Assembly: GCA_903831455.1 (NCBI GenBank)
Contig: CAIKXV010000201.1
Span: 1-64,000 of the forward strand
DNA from: an uncultured Pseudomonadota bacterium
Lineage (GTDB): Bacteria > Pseudomonadota > Gammaproteobacteria > Burkholderiales > CAIKXV01
Reading direction: 5' to 3'
DNA: 64,000 nt
The notes under the pieces were generated by a model. That model saw only the letters and a program-made list of their open reading frames with translations, ran no database searches and was not told the DNA's origin. Shown here piece after piece: positions 9,569 to 18,165 of this stretch (position 1 is its first letter; each line of letters starts with the position of its first letter). Both the position numbers and the translations under genes were made by a program.

Positions 9569-10558
9569 ATGAAGGCACGTTTCGTACACAGTATGGCAGC
9601 CGCGCTGCTGACGGTCGCCACCGCGCCGGTCACGGCGCAGTCGGATTTCGAGTGCATCATCCAGCCGCGCCAGGTGCTGGAGATCCGCAGCCCGATCGAA
9701 GGGTTGATCCAGCGCGTGCACGTCGATCGGGGCCAGTCGGTCAGGCGCGGGCAGGTGCTCGCGACCATCGACGATTCGGTCGAGCGCGTGGCCGCCGAAG
9801 GGGCGCGGCATCGCGCAGCCATGACCGGTGCGCTCCAGGCCGCCGAGTCGAGGGTGCTGGCCAGCACCCGCAAGCTCGCGCGCGTCGAGGAGCTGGTGGC
9901 GAGCAAGTTCCTGTCCGCGCAGGCGCTGGACGACGCCCAGAACGAGCGTCGGCTGGCCGAGGCCGAACTGCAGGAGGCGCGCGACGGGCGGCGGCTGGCC
10001 GAGATCGAGTTCAACCGGCAGAACGCGATCATTCGCCTTAAGACGGTGCGCAGTCCGGTCAACGGCGTCGTGGTGGAGCGGCTGCTCAACACGGGTGAAC
10101 TGGCCGAGGCCGGCGTCGGGCGCAGGCCGATCCTGAGGGTGGCCGAAATCGACGTGCTGCATGTCGAGGTGCTTCTGCCAGCCGATGCGTGGAGCCAGGT
10201 GAAGCCGGGTGCGGCCGCGCAGGTCCAGCCCGCCACGGGCGGGCCATCGCGTGCCGCGACCGTGGCGGTCGTCGACCGATTGCTCGATGCAGGCAGCGGG
10301 ACGTTCGGGCTGCGCCTGGAGTTGCCCAATCCCGGCCACGAGATTCCCGCAGGCGCCCGCTGCCGTGTTCGGATCGAGGGTGTCGCGCTTGCTCCGCGTC
10401 GTGCTGCGTCCGGCAGCGCGTCCGGGGCGCCCGCTGCCGGCGCGATGTCCCAGCCGGGCGCGGCCGGGACTTCGACGACCGCGCCGACGGGGACGTCCCC
10501 CCAGGGGTCATCCGTGGCGCCGCGCCCGGGCAGCGCAGTCCGACCGACGGGATCCTGA
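9569..10558 (+). CDS. HlyD/RND-type periplasmic adaptor (membrane fusion protein)
   Basis: Signal peptide MKARFVHSMAAALLTVATAPVTAQ; IRSPIEGLIQRVHVDRGQSVRRGQVLATID; coiled-coil; VRSPVNGVVVERLLNTGELAEAG. Confidence 0.85.
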   Translation: MKARFVHSMAAALLTVATAPVTAQSDFECIIQPRQVLEIRSPIEGLIQRVHVDRGQSVRRGQVLATIDDSVERVAAEGARHRAAMTGALQAAESRVLASTRKLARVEELVASKFLSAQALDDAQNERRLAEAELQEARDGRRLAEIEFNRQNAIIRLKTVRSPVNGVVVERLLNTGELAEAGVGRRPILRVAEIDVLHVEVLLPADAWSQVKPGAAAQVQPATGGPSRAATVAVVDRLLDAGSGTFGLRLELPNPGHEIPAGARCRVRIEGVALAPRRAASGSASGAPAAGAMSQPGAAGTSTTAPTGTSPQGSSVAPRPGSAVRPTGS

Positions 10559-10576
10559 GCCTCGGGCGGGGCGCCT

Positions 10577-11431
10577 TCAGCGCTCGGGGTGCCGCGCCAT
10601 GAAGTCGAGGAAGACCTCCGCGATGCGCGGCTCGGCCGCGCGCCATTCGGCGGGATCCCACTCCGCGAGCAGTTGATCGTCGGGCCTGCGGCTGACGACA
10701 TCCTCGTGCAGGGTCGCGCTCGGCAGCAGGCCGGCCATCTTGCGCGCGGTGACGGGCGTATGGATGCGGTCGTTGCCCGCGATGAGGCATGCCGGCATGG
10801 CAAGCGCGCGCAACTGGTCTTCGGTGGCGCCCACCACCGGCAGGCGTGCCGCTGCGAGGAAATTCGTCCGCCAGGTCTCCATGACGGCCACGAACTGCAC
10901 CGGGTCCATCGCCATCAGCCGCGAGCGGTTCGAGGGTCTGGCCTCGATGCACGCGGCGAAGTGTTCGGAGGCGCAGATGGCAGCCATGCCACCGTCGCGG
11001 GCGAGGTCGATGTACTGCCCGTAGTACTGGCGGGCAAGCTTTTCGGCTGCGTGCTGTCCGCCGGTGACGCGCCACAGCAGCAGGCCTTGCACCGCTTCGG
11101 GGTGACGCATCGCGAACAGGATGGCCAGCCGCGCACCCGCCGACGAACCGCCGACGAACAGCCGGCGGGCGCCCAGCGCAGCTGCCAGCGCATGAAGGTC
11201 GTCGGCCCACAGCTCGTGTTCCGAGCCGCTGGGCTCGATGCCGACCTCGGAGGCGCCGCAGTTGCGTCGATCGTGCAGCAGCACCCGATATCCGGCCTCG
11301 GCGAGGCGCGAGGAGATCGGTACCAGCTCGCCATAGGGCCTGCGACTGCCCGGGGTCAGGGCAACCCAGGGTCCGCGGTCGCCGATGACGGTGTATTCGA
11401 GGGTGATGCCGCGGACATTCGTTTCGGCCAT
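10577..11431 (-). CDS. Alpha/beta hydrolase
   Basis: MAETNVRGITLEYTVIGDRGPWVALTPGSRRPYGE...LLHDRRNCGASE...LFVGGSSAGARLAI (GxSxG-type nucleophile elbow). Confidence 0.85.
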   Translation of the reverse strand: MAETNVRGITLEYTVIGDRGPWVALTPGSRRPYGELVPISSRLAEAGYRVLLHDRRNCGASEVGIEPSGSEHELWADDLHALAAALGARRLFVGGSSAGARLAILFAMRHPEAVQGLLLWRVTGGQHAAEKLARQYYGQYIDLARDGGMAAICASEHFAACIEARPSNRSRLMAMDPVQFVAVMETWRTNFLAAARLPVVGATEDQLRALAMPACLIAGNDRIHTPVTARKMAGLLPSATLHEDVVSRRPDDQLLAEWDPAEWRAAEPRIAEVFLDFMARHPER

Positions 11432-11730
11432 GAGGCGCGCTCCAGTGAACGGCGGAGGGGGCCGTCGACCGAGCGGCGCGGCCGGGCGGCGGAGTTTGAC
11501 GCTGACGGGCGCGGGCTTGCGTCGGCACGCCGGCAAGGCTGGGCAGGCATCGCCTCCGCGCGCGTCGGGCCGATCTTCCCGCAGGTCGGCCGACGGCGCG
11601 CGGCGCCGTGCCGTCATCGGTGCAATGGTAAGGGGTGCCGGTCGGACGCGGCAAACGCCGGCATCGACGGACGAGTCCGTGCAGACCCTGCGCGGTTGCC
11701 CCCGGTGCCGCCCTGGGCGAGGATGGGGGC

Positions 11731-12816
11731 ATGAACGTCGTTCGAGCCATGGGACGCTGGCACGCCCTGATCCCGGCTGCGGCCGTCGTGCTGCTGCTGT
11801 CGAGCCCCTCGGGTACCGTCGGGCCTGCGGGACTGTCGCTCTGGGCGCTTGCGCTCGTGGGCGGTGTCGTGGCCTCGGTCCACCACGCGGAGACCATCGC
11901 GCACCGGGTCGGCGAGCCGTTCGGCACGCTGGTGCTGGCGCTTTCCATTACCGTGATCGAGGTCGCGCTGATCCTGTCGGTGATGCTCTCGGGCACGGAG
12001 GCTGCGGCGACGATCACGCGCGACACGATCTACGCGACGGTGATGATCGTCTGCAACGGGGTGGTCGGCCTCTGCCTGCTGCTGGGAGGCTTGCGGCACC
12101 GTGAGCAGAACTTCCGCATCGAAGGCACGGGCTCCGGCCTGGCCGCGCTCACCGCGTTGTGCGGTCTCGTGCTCGTGATGCCGGGGTTCACCACCTCGGC
12201 GCCCGGCGTGCGCTACAGCGATGCGCAGACCGTGTTCGTTGCGATGGCCTCGCTTGCGTTGTGGCTGGTGTTCGTGTTCATCCAGACCGTGCGCCACCGT
12301 GACTACTTCCTCCCGGCGGTGGCCTCCGGCGACGAGACCGTCCACGCGCCCCCGCCGAGCGCCGCGGCTGCGGGAGCCAGTTTCGTCCTGCTGATCCTGT
12401 CGCTGGTGGCGGTGGTCGGGTTCGCCAAGCGGCTGTCGCCGAGCATCGCCGAGGCAGTGGAGGGCGCGGGAGCGCCGCGGGCCGTGGTCGGCATCGTGAT
12501 CGCGATGATCGTGCTGCTGCCCGAGACCGCGGCCGCGCTGAGGGCTGCACGAGCCGACCGGTTGCAGACCAGCATGAACCTGGCCTTCGGCTCGGCCATG
12601 GCCAGCATCGGGTTGACGATTCCCGCGGTGGCCTTCGCGGTCGTGCTGCTCGGACTGCCTCTGGACCTGGGGGTCGACGGCAAGGGCATGGTGATGCTCG
12701 CGCTGACCTTCCTGGTCGGCGCGATCACGCTGGGGTCGGGGCGCACCAACATGATGCAGGGGGCGGTGCACCTGGTGCTGTTCGGAGCCTTCCTTTTCCT
12801 GACGCTCGTCCCCTGA
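11731..12816 (+). CDS. chaA: Calcium/proton antiporter family (ChaA-like)
   Basis: Multi-TM; VHHAETIAHRVGEPFGTLVLALSITVIEVALILSVM typical of ChaA/CAX. Confidence 0.8.
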   Translation: MNVVRAMGRWHALIPAAAVVLLLSSPSGTVGPAGLSLWALALVGGVVASVHHAETIAHRVGEPFGTLVLALSITVIEVALILSVMLSGTEAAATITRDTIYATVMIVCNGVVGLCLLLGGLRHREQNFRIEGTGSGLAALTALCGLVLVMPGFTTSAPGVRYSDAQTVFVAMASLALWLVFVFIQTVRHRDYFLPAVASGDETVHAPPPSAAAAGASFVLLILSLVAVVGFAKRLSPSIAEAVEGAGAPRAVVGIVIAMIVLLPETAAALRAARADRLQTSMNLAFGSAMASIGLTIPAVAFAVVLLGLPLDLGVDGKGMVMLALTFLVGAITLGSGRTNMMQGAVHLVLFGAFLFLTLVP

Positions 12817-12846
12817 CCGGGCCGATTCGGCCTCAGGTCGTGTCGG

Positions 12847-13647
12847 TCAGTCGCAGCGGGCGGACATCCCCCCGTCCACGACCAGCTCCGTCCCGGTGAT
12901 GAAGCGCGCCTCATCGCTCGCGAGGAACAGCACCGCGGCGGCCGTGTCCCTGCCATCGCCCATGAAGCCCAGCGGTATGCGTTTCTGGCGCTGTGCGAGC
13001 AGGGCGCCCACGTCGCCGCCGGCGCGCTGGGTGGCGAGGCGCGCCTCGACCATGGGCGTGTGCATCTGGCCGGGCACGACGGTATTGACGCGGATTCCGC
13101 GGCTCGCGTACTGGACGGCCACGACCCGCGAGAGCTGGATCACCCCCGCCTTGGTGGCGGCGTAGGCCACTTGCGCCGCCCCGGTCCAGCGCAGTCCCGA
13201 GGTGGAGGCCATGTTGACGATCGCGCCGCTCGCCTGGCGCTCCATCACCGGCAGCACATGCTTGCAGCCCAGGAACACGCTCTTCAGGTTCGCATCGACC
13301 TGGCTGTTCCAGACGTCCTCGCTCATCTCGACCGGCCCGCCGGCCGCGGAGCCCCCGACGTTGTTCACCAGCACGTCGATTCGCCCGAACCGATCGAGGC
13401 AGGCGGCCACCGTGGCCGCGACGGCTTCGCTTCGGGTGACGTCGGCTGCATGCGCCACGATGGACCCCGACACGTCGCCCGCGCGCTCGAGCGTCTCCTC
13501 GACGCGCGCGAGGTCGCGGTCGACCGCGAACACGCGGGCCCCTTCCCGGGCGAGCCGCACCGCGATCGACCGCCCGTTCCCCCAGCCGGGACCGACGCAT
13601 CCCGCACCGGTGACGATGGCGACTTTCCCTTCGAATCGAGCTGTCAT
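12847..13647 (-). CDS. SDR family oxidoreductase
   Basis: MTARFEGKVAIVTGAGCVGPGWGNGRSIAVRLAREGARVFAVDRD...NNVGG...YAATKAG...ITGTELVVDGGMSARCD. Confidence 0.9.
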   Translation of the reverse strand: MTARFEGKVAIVTGAGCVGPGWGNGRSIAVRLAREGARVFAVDRDLARVEETLERAGDVSGSIVAHAADVTRSEAVAATVAACLDRFGRIDVLVNNVGGSAAGGPVEMSEDVWNSQVDANLKSVFLGCKHVLPVMERQASGAIVNMASTSGLRWTGAAQVAYAATKAGVIQLSRVVAVQYASRGIRVNTVVPGQMHTPMVEARLATQRAGGDVGALLAQRQKRIPLGFMGDGRDTAAAVLFLASDEARFITGTELVVDGGMSARCD

Positions 13648-13835
13648 GGAGTCCTCCGCCTGCTCGCGCAGCATTCATCGCGAACCCCGCGTGGAGTCCG
13701 GCCTGCCGCGAGCATAGCGAAGCGCGCGCGGGCGTGCCCGCCCGTGCCGGTTCCGGCCCCGGGGTGGAGGGCGTAATATGACGGACAGGGTGAGGGGAGC
13801 CCGACACCAGATTCCCCCACCACCAAGGGGGCTAC

Positions 13836-14636
13836 ATGCAGACGTCAACCAGCGAGAGGCTCGCCGCCCACCTGCGCGCGGTGATCGAGCGCACGGCAGT
13901 GGATGCGAACCCGTTCTCTCACCAGGTGCTGAGCGGGCCATGGCCGGAGGACCTCTACCCGCGGCTGCTCGCCGCGCTGCCGACGAACGACTACTACCGG
14001 CCGCTGCATCACAGCGACGCGCGGCTGCCGGACGGCACGAGCGCGCGCCTGCAGTTTCCGCTGATCGACGCGAACATCGACCGGCTTCCCCCGCCCCAGC
14101 GCGACCTGTGGCGCGAGGTCATCCGCGCGCTGCACTCCCCGGCGGTGATCGAGGCCTACCGCGAACGGTTCGCGCCCGACCTCGAGCGTTTGCGCGGGGT
14201 GCCGGCCGGTTCGATCCGCCTGCGGCCCTACACGACGCTGTTCCGGGATATCGGGGGCTACCGGATCTCGATCCATCCCGACTCCCCGCGCAAGGCGATC
14301 ACGACCCAGTTCTATCTTCCCGCCGACGACTCCCAGCGCCATCTGGGCACACGCTTCCATTCGCGCGCGGCGGATGGCAGCTACTCGCTCGAGCGCACGA
14401 TGGTCTTCGCGCCCAACACCGGGTACGCGTTCGCCGTGACCCCTCACAGCCATCACAGCGTGGCCACGCTCGAGCCCGGTGATCGGCCTCGCGACAGCCT
14501 GATGATCATCATCAACTACGACCGCGGCGTGCTGGTCGAGGGCGTGAAGTCCGCACAGAAGCAGGTACGCGCCTGGGTCGATCGGCTCCGCGGCAACCGG
14601 ACGGCCGAAGCGGGGGAAGGTCGGTACGAGAGTTGA
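13836..14636 (+). CDS. 2OG-Fe(II) oxygenase-like protein
   Basis: ISIHPDSPRKAITTQFYLPADD...HSHHSVATLEPGDRPRDSLMIIINYDRG; HxD...H pattern. Confidence 0.65.
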   Translation: MQTSTSERLAAHLRAVIERTAVDANPFSHQVLSGPWPEDLYPRLLAALPTNDYYRPLHHSDARLPDGTSARLQFPLIDANIDRLPPPQRDLWREVIRALHSPAVIEAYRERFAPDLERLRGVPAGSIRLRPYTTLFRDIGGYRISIHPDSPRKAITTQFYLPADDSQRHLGTRFHSRAADGSYSLERTMVFAPNTGYAFAVTPHSHHSVATLEPGDRPRDSLMIIINYDRGVLVEGVKSAQKQVRAWVDRLRGNRTAEAGEGRYES

Positions 14637-14706
14637 CAGACGGGCGCGCGAGGCCGCAGCCTTGCGCGAATGTTCGAGACCGGCGCAGACCGGACGCGGA
14701 GGAGCG

Positions 14707-15681
14707 ATGAAGAGGGCCACCCTGTCGTGGCTGCTGGTCGGGGCCATGGGTAGCCCTTGCGCAACGGTGTCCGCGCAGGGTTGGCCGCTGAAACCGGTGC
14801 GTATGGTCACCGGTTCGCAAGCGGGCGGTGGCACCGATGTCACCGCCCGGGCCTTGCAGCAGGCGATCGCCCCTGTGCTCGGCGTGCCGGTCATCGTGGA
14901 GAACCGCCCCGGCAGTGCCGGCATGCTGGCCAACGAATACGTGGCGCGCCAGCCGGCCGACGGCCACGTGGTCGTGGTGCAGCCCGGTTCGTTCGTGACC
15001 GTGAGCCCGCTGCTCAACGCGTCCCCCGCCTGGGACACGTTGCGTCACCTCGCGCCGGTCATCCAGATCAGCGCCTACGACTTCGCGCTGGTGGTGCACC
15101 CCTCGGTGCCTGCGCGCAGCGCGACCCAGCTAATCGCGCTGGCCCGGGCGCGACCCGGGCAGATCAGCTTCGCGTCCTCCGGGGTCGGCAGCAATTTCCA
15201 CCTCGCTGGCGAGATGCTCAAGCTGGAAGCGGGGATCGACCTCCTGCACGTGGCCTATCGCGGCAGCCCTCCGGCGGTCATCGATCTGGTCGCCGGACGG
15301 GTCGACATGATGTTCGTCCACATCCCGACCGTGCGCGCGCACGTCGATGCGGGTCGGCTTCGCGCCATCGCCACGACCGGCGCCGCGCGAAGCGCGTTGC
15401 TGCCGGCCACGCCCACGATCGCCGAGGCGGGCCTGAAGCGCTACGAGATCGCCGGCATCGAGGGCGTGCTCGCGCCGGCGGGCACGCCGCGCGAGGCCAT
15501 CGCCCGCCTCAATACCGTGATCGGGTCCGCCCTGGGTGGATCCGACCTGCGCGCCTCGTGGGCCGCGCGCGGGATCGAGTTCACGCCCAATACACCCGAA
15601 CAGTTCGCCGCGAGAGTCAGGGGCGACTACGACCGTACGGCCGCGCTGATACGCGCCGCCGACATCAGGCCCGAGCGCTGA
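14707..15681 (+). CDS. Bug-family tripartite tricarboxylate transporter substrate-binding protein
   Basis: Signal peptide; QGWPLKPVRMVTGSQAGGGTDVTARALQQAIAPVLGVPVIVENRPGSAGMLANEYVARQPADG. Confidence 0.9.
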   Translation: MKRATLSWLLVGAMGSPCATVSAQGWPLKPVRMVTGSQAGGGTDVTARALQQAIAPVLGVPVIVENRPGSAGMLANEYVARQPADGHVVVVQPGSFVTVSPLLNASPAWDTLRHLAPVIQISAYDFALVVHPSVPARSATQLIALARARPGQISFASSGVGSNFHLAGEMLKLEAGIDLLHVAYRGSPPAVIDLVAGRVDMMFVHIPTVRAHVDAGRLRAIATTGAARSALLPATPTIAEAGLKRYEIAGIEGVLAPAGTPREAIARLNTVIGSALGGSDLRASWAARGIEFTPNTPEQFAARVRGDYDRTAALIRAADIRPER

Positions 15682-15715
15682 GCGCGCGAGGGCGCATCGA
15701 CCGCAGGAGGATGGC

Positions 15716-17389
15716 ATGAGCACAGCGCAGCAGCAGATGTCGCAGCCGAAGGACTATCGGCTGATCGTCGAGAAGGACGTGAGGATCCCGATGCGGGACG
15801 GCTCAACGCTGCTGGCGGACGTCTTTCGCCCGGAGGGGGCGCCAGGCGAGCGCTTCCCGGTGATCATGAACCTCGGTCCCTACCAGAAGGACAAGGTGTG
15901 GCTGCCTCCGGAGGACCTCGAGGAGGAAGGCAACGAATACATGAACTGGGAGACGGCCAATCCGATGTGGTGGTGTCCCAGGGGCTATGCGCTGCTGAGG
16001 GTCGACACCCGCGGAACCGGCAAATCGCCCGGAAAGTGCGAGCCCAGTTCCTACCAGGAGGCGCTCGACTCGTACGATTGCGTCGAGTGGATCGCCCGGC
16101 GCGAGTGGTGCAACGGTAGCGTGGGCACCCTCGGCATCTCCTACCATGCCGCCTTCCAGTGGCGACTCGCCAACCTGCAGCCACCGTCGCTCAAGGCCAT
16201 CATGCCGTGGGAGGGGCGCGCCGACCAGTACCGTGACCAGGCCTACCACGGCGGCATCTTCGCGATGGGCTTCATCGGGCAGTGGGCGATCAGCACCATG
16301 GCTCATCACCTGCTGGGGCGGCCGCGCAGCTACAACCCGGACTCGTTCAACACCAGCCTGCTGTACGACTACATGCGCAAGGACCTCGATTCCGAGGAAT
16401 GGCGCAAGAACAGCGCGCAGTGGGAGAAGATCAAGGTACCGCTCTACAGCGTCGGGAACTGGGGTGGCTTCGCGATGCACCTGCGCGGAAACACCGAGGG
16501 GTACATGTGCGCGGCCTCCGAGCACAAGAAGCTGCGCATCCACACCGGCAGCCACTTCCATCCGTTCCATGCCGAGGAGGCCCGGATCGACCAGTTGCGC
16601 TGGTTCGACTACTGGCTGAAGGGCATCGACACCGGCGTCATGGACGAGCCGCCGGTGAAGCTCGAGATCCGCACCGGCGGCAGTCGCAAGCCCTACGCGT
16701 TCCGCTACGAGAACGAGTGGCCGCTGGCCCGTACCCGCTGGACGAAGATGCATCTGCGCATCGATGCCGCGACCCCGACGGGTCGCGACGGGGTCGAAGG
16801 TGCGCTGGTTCCGGATGCTCCCGCCCGGGAGGGACAGGTCGAGTACTCGTCCGGGCCGGGGCACTATCGGCCCGTGTCGGGACGCTCGGGGGCGAGTTTC
16901 GTGACCGCGCCGCTGGAGGAGGACGTGGAGGTGACCGGTCCGATCGTGCTCAACCTCTGGGTATCGAGCTCGTCCGAGGACATGGACATCTACGCGACGC
17001 TGCGCAACATCGATCCGCAGGGGCGGGACGTCGAGGAGGTCGGGCAGCGGGGCGAGCCGGTGGCCTGCGTCACCAAGGGCTGGCTCAGGGCCTCGCACCG
17101 CAAGCTCGATGCCGAGCGGACGCTGCCTTATCGTCCCTATCACGCGCACGACGAGCGCCAGTGGCTGGAGCCGGACCAGGTCGTGGAGTGCCAGGTCGAG
17201 ATCTGGCCGACCAGCATGGTGTTCGCCAAGGGCCACCGGATCCGGCTAGACATCACGCCGCGCGACGGCCACGCCAGCGGGCACTTCACTCACTACAGCG
17301 CCGATTACAACGCCGGAGCCACCAACCGCATCCACTCCGGCGGCGCCCGGCTGTCCTGGTTGATGCTGCCGATCATCCCGTCGAAGTAG
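15716..17389 (+). CDS. CocE/NonD family (X-Pro dipeptidyl-peptidase-like) hydrolase
   Basis: KDVRIPMRDGSTLLADVFRPEG...LRVDTRGTGKSPG...GTLGISYHAAFQWRLA; C-terminal jelly-roll WLRASHRKLD...GHRIRLDITPRD. Confidence 0.9.
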   Translation: MSTAQQQMSQPKDYRLIVEKDVRIPMRDGSTLLADVFRPEGAPGERFPVIMNLGPYQKDKVWLPPEDLEEEGNEYMNWETANPMWWCPRGYALLRVDTRGTGKSPGKCEPSSYQEALDSYDCVEWIARREWCNGSVGTLGISYHAAFQWRLANLQPPSLKAIMPWEGRADQYRDQAYHGGIFAMGFIGQWAISTMAHHLLGRPRSYNPDSFNTSLLYDYMRKDLDSEEWRKNSAQWEKIKVPLYSVGNWGGFAMHLRGNTEGYMCAASEHKKLRIHTGSHFHPFHAEEARIDQLRWFDYWLKGIDTGVMDEPPVKLEIRTGGSRKPYAFRYENEWPLARTRWTKMHLRIDAATPTGRDGVEGALVPDAPAREGQVEYSSGPGHYRPVSGRSGASFVTAPLEEDVEVTGPIVLNLWVSSSSEDMDIYATLRNIDPQGRDVEEVGQRGEPVACVTKGWLRASHRKLDAERTLPYRPYHAHDERQWLEPDQVVECQVEIWPTSMVFAKGHRIRLDITPRDGHASGHFTHYSADYNAGATNRIHSGGARLSWLMLPIIPSK

Positions 17390-17410
17390 GGCAAGCCGTC
17401 GGCGGGGGTC

Positions 17411-18163
17411 TCACGCGACGAACCGGGCGTAGATGTCGCCCGAGTTCGCCGCGTGCGGCAGCGAATCCAGCCAGTCGGCGATCGCCTGTTCCGATACCCA
17501 GGACCCGAAGACGAGCGTCTGCGTCTCGCCCAGCGCGGCGTTGTAGACGCAGGGCCCGAGCTCGCGAAGGCGCGCGAGGCAGGCCCGGGCCACGTCCCGC
17601 TGGATCGTGGTGAATTCGAAGGACAGCGCCGGCACGGTCTGTGACAGTCCCCGCAACACCTGCGCCTCGTGCCCCTCGACGTCGATCTTCACGAAGGCGG
17701 GGCGACCATGGTGCCGGATGAGTTCGTCGAGCGTGGTCGAACGCACCCGCAGGCGATCGTCCCATCGCTGCCCCTCCCAGCCCTGCGCGCCGCGTGCGGC
17801 CGCGATGAATTCGGACGAGAGCGTGGCCACGGTGGGATTGGCGCTGTTCAGGTGCAGATCCGCCTCGCCGGAATGCTCGCCCGCGACCGCCGCGACCAGA
17901 TGGAGTCGCGAGCCAGGCCCGAGCGTCAGACGCAGCGCGCGCATCAGCAGCGGTTGCGGCTCCAGGGCGACGACGCGGCAGCCGAGACGGAGCAGGGAGG
18001 CGGTACGGTCGCCCACATGTGCGCCGATGTCGAACGCGACGTCGCCCGGTGCGACGAACTGCCGGTGCAGCGCGTCCATCCGGCGACGCCGGGCGGGGTT
18101 GGCCAGCCGATAGATCCACAGCGAGCGCAGCAGCCCGCCCAGCCGCCTGAGCGCGCCCGGCAT
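17411..18163 (-). CDS. FkbM family methyltransferase
   Basis: VAPGDVAFDIGAHVGDRTASLLRLGCRVVALEPQP...TTLDELIRHHGRPAFVKIDVEGHEAQVLRGL. Confidence 0.9.
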   Translation of the reverse strand: MPGALRRLGGLLRSLWIYRLANPARRRRMDALHRQFVAPGDVAFDIGAHVGDRTASLLRLGCRVVALEPQPLLMRALRLTLGPGSRLHLVAAVAGEHSGEADLHLNSANPTVATLSSEFIAAARGAQGWEGQRWDDRLRVRSTTLDELIRHHGRPAFVKIDVEGHEAQVLRGLSQTVPALSFEFTTIQRDVARACLARLRELGPCVYNAALGETQTLVFGSWVSEQAIADWLDSLPHAANSGDIYARFVA

Positions 18164-18165
18164 CT

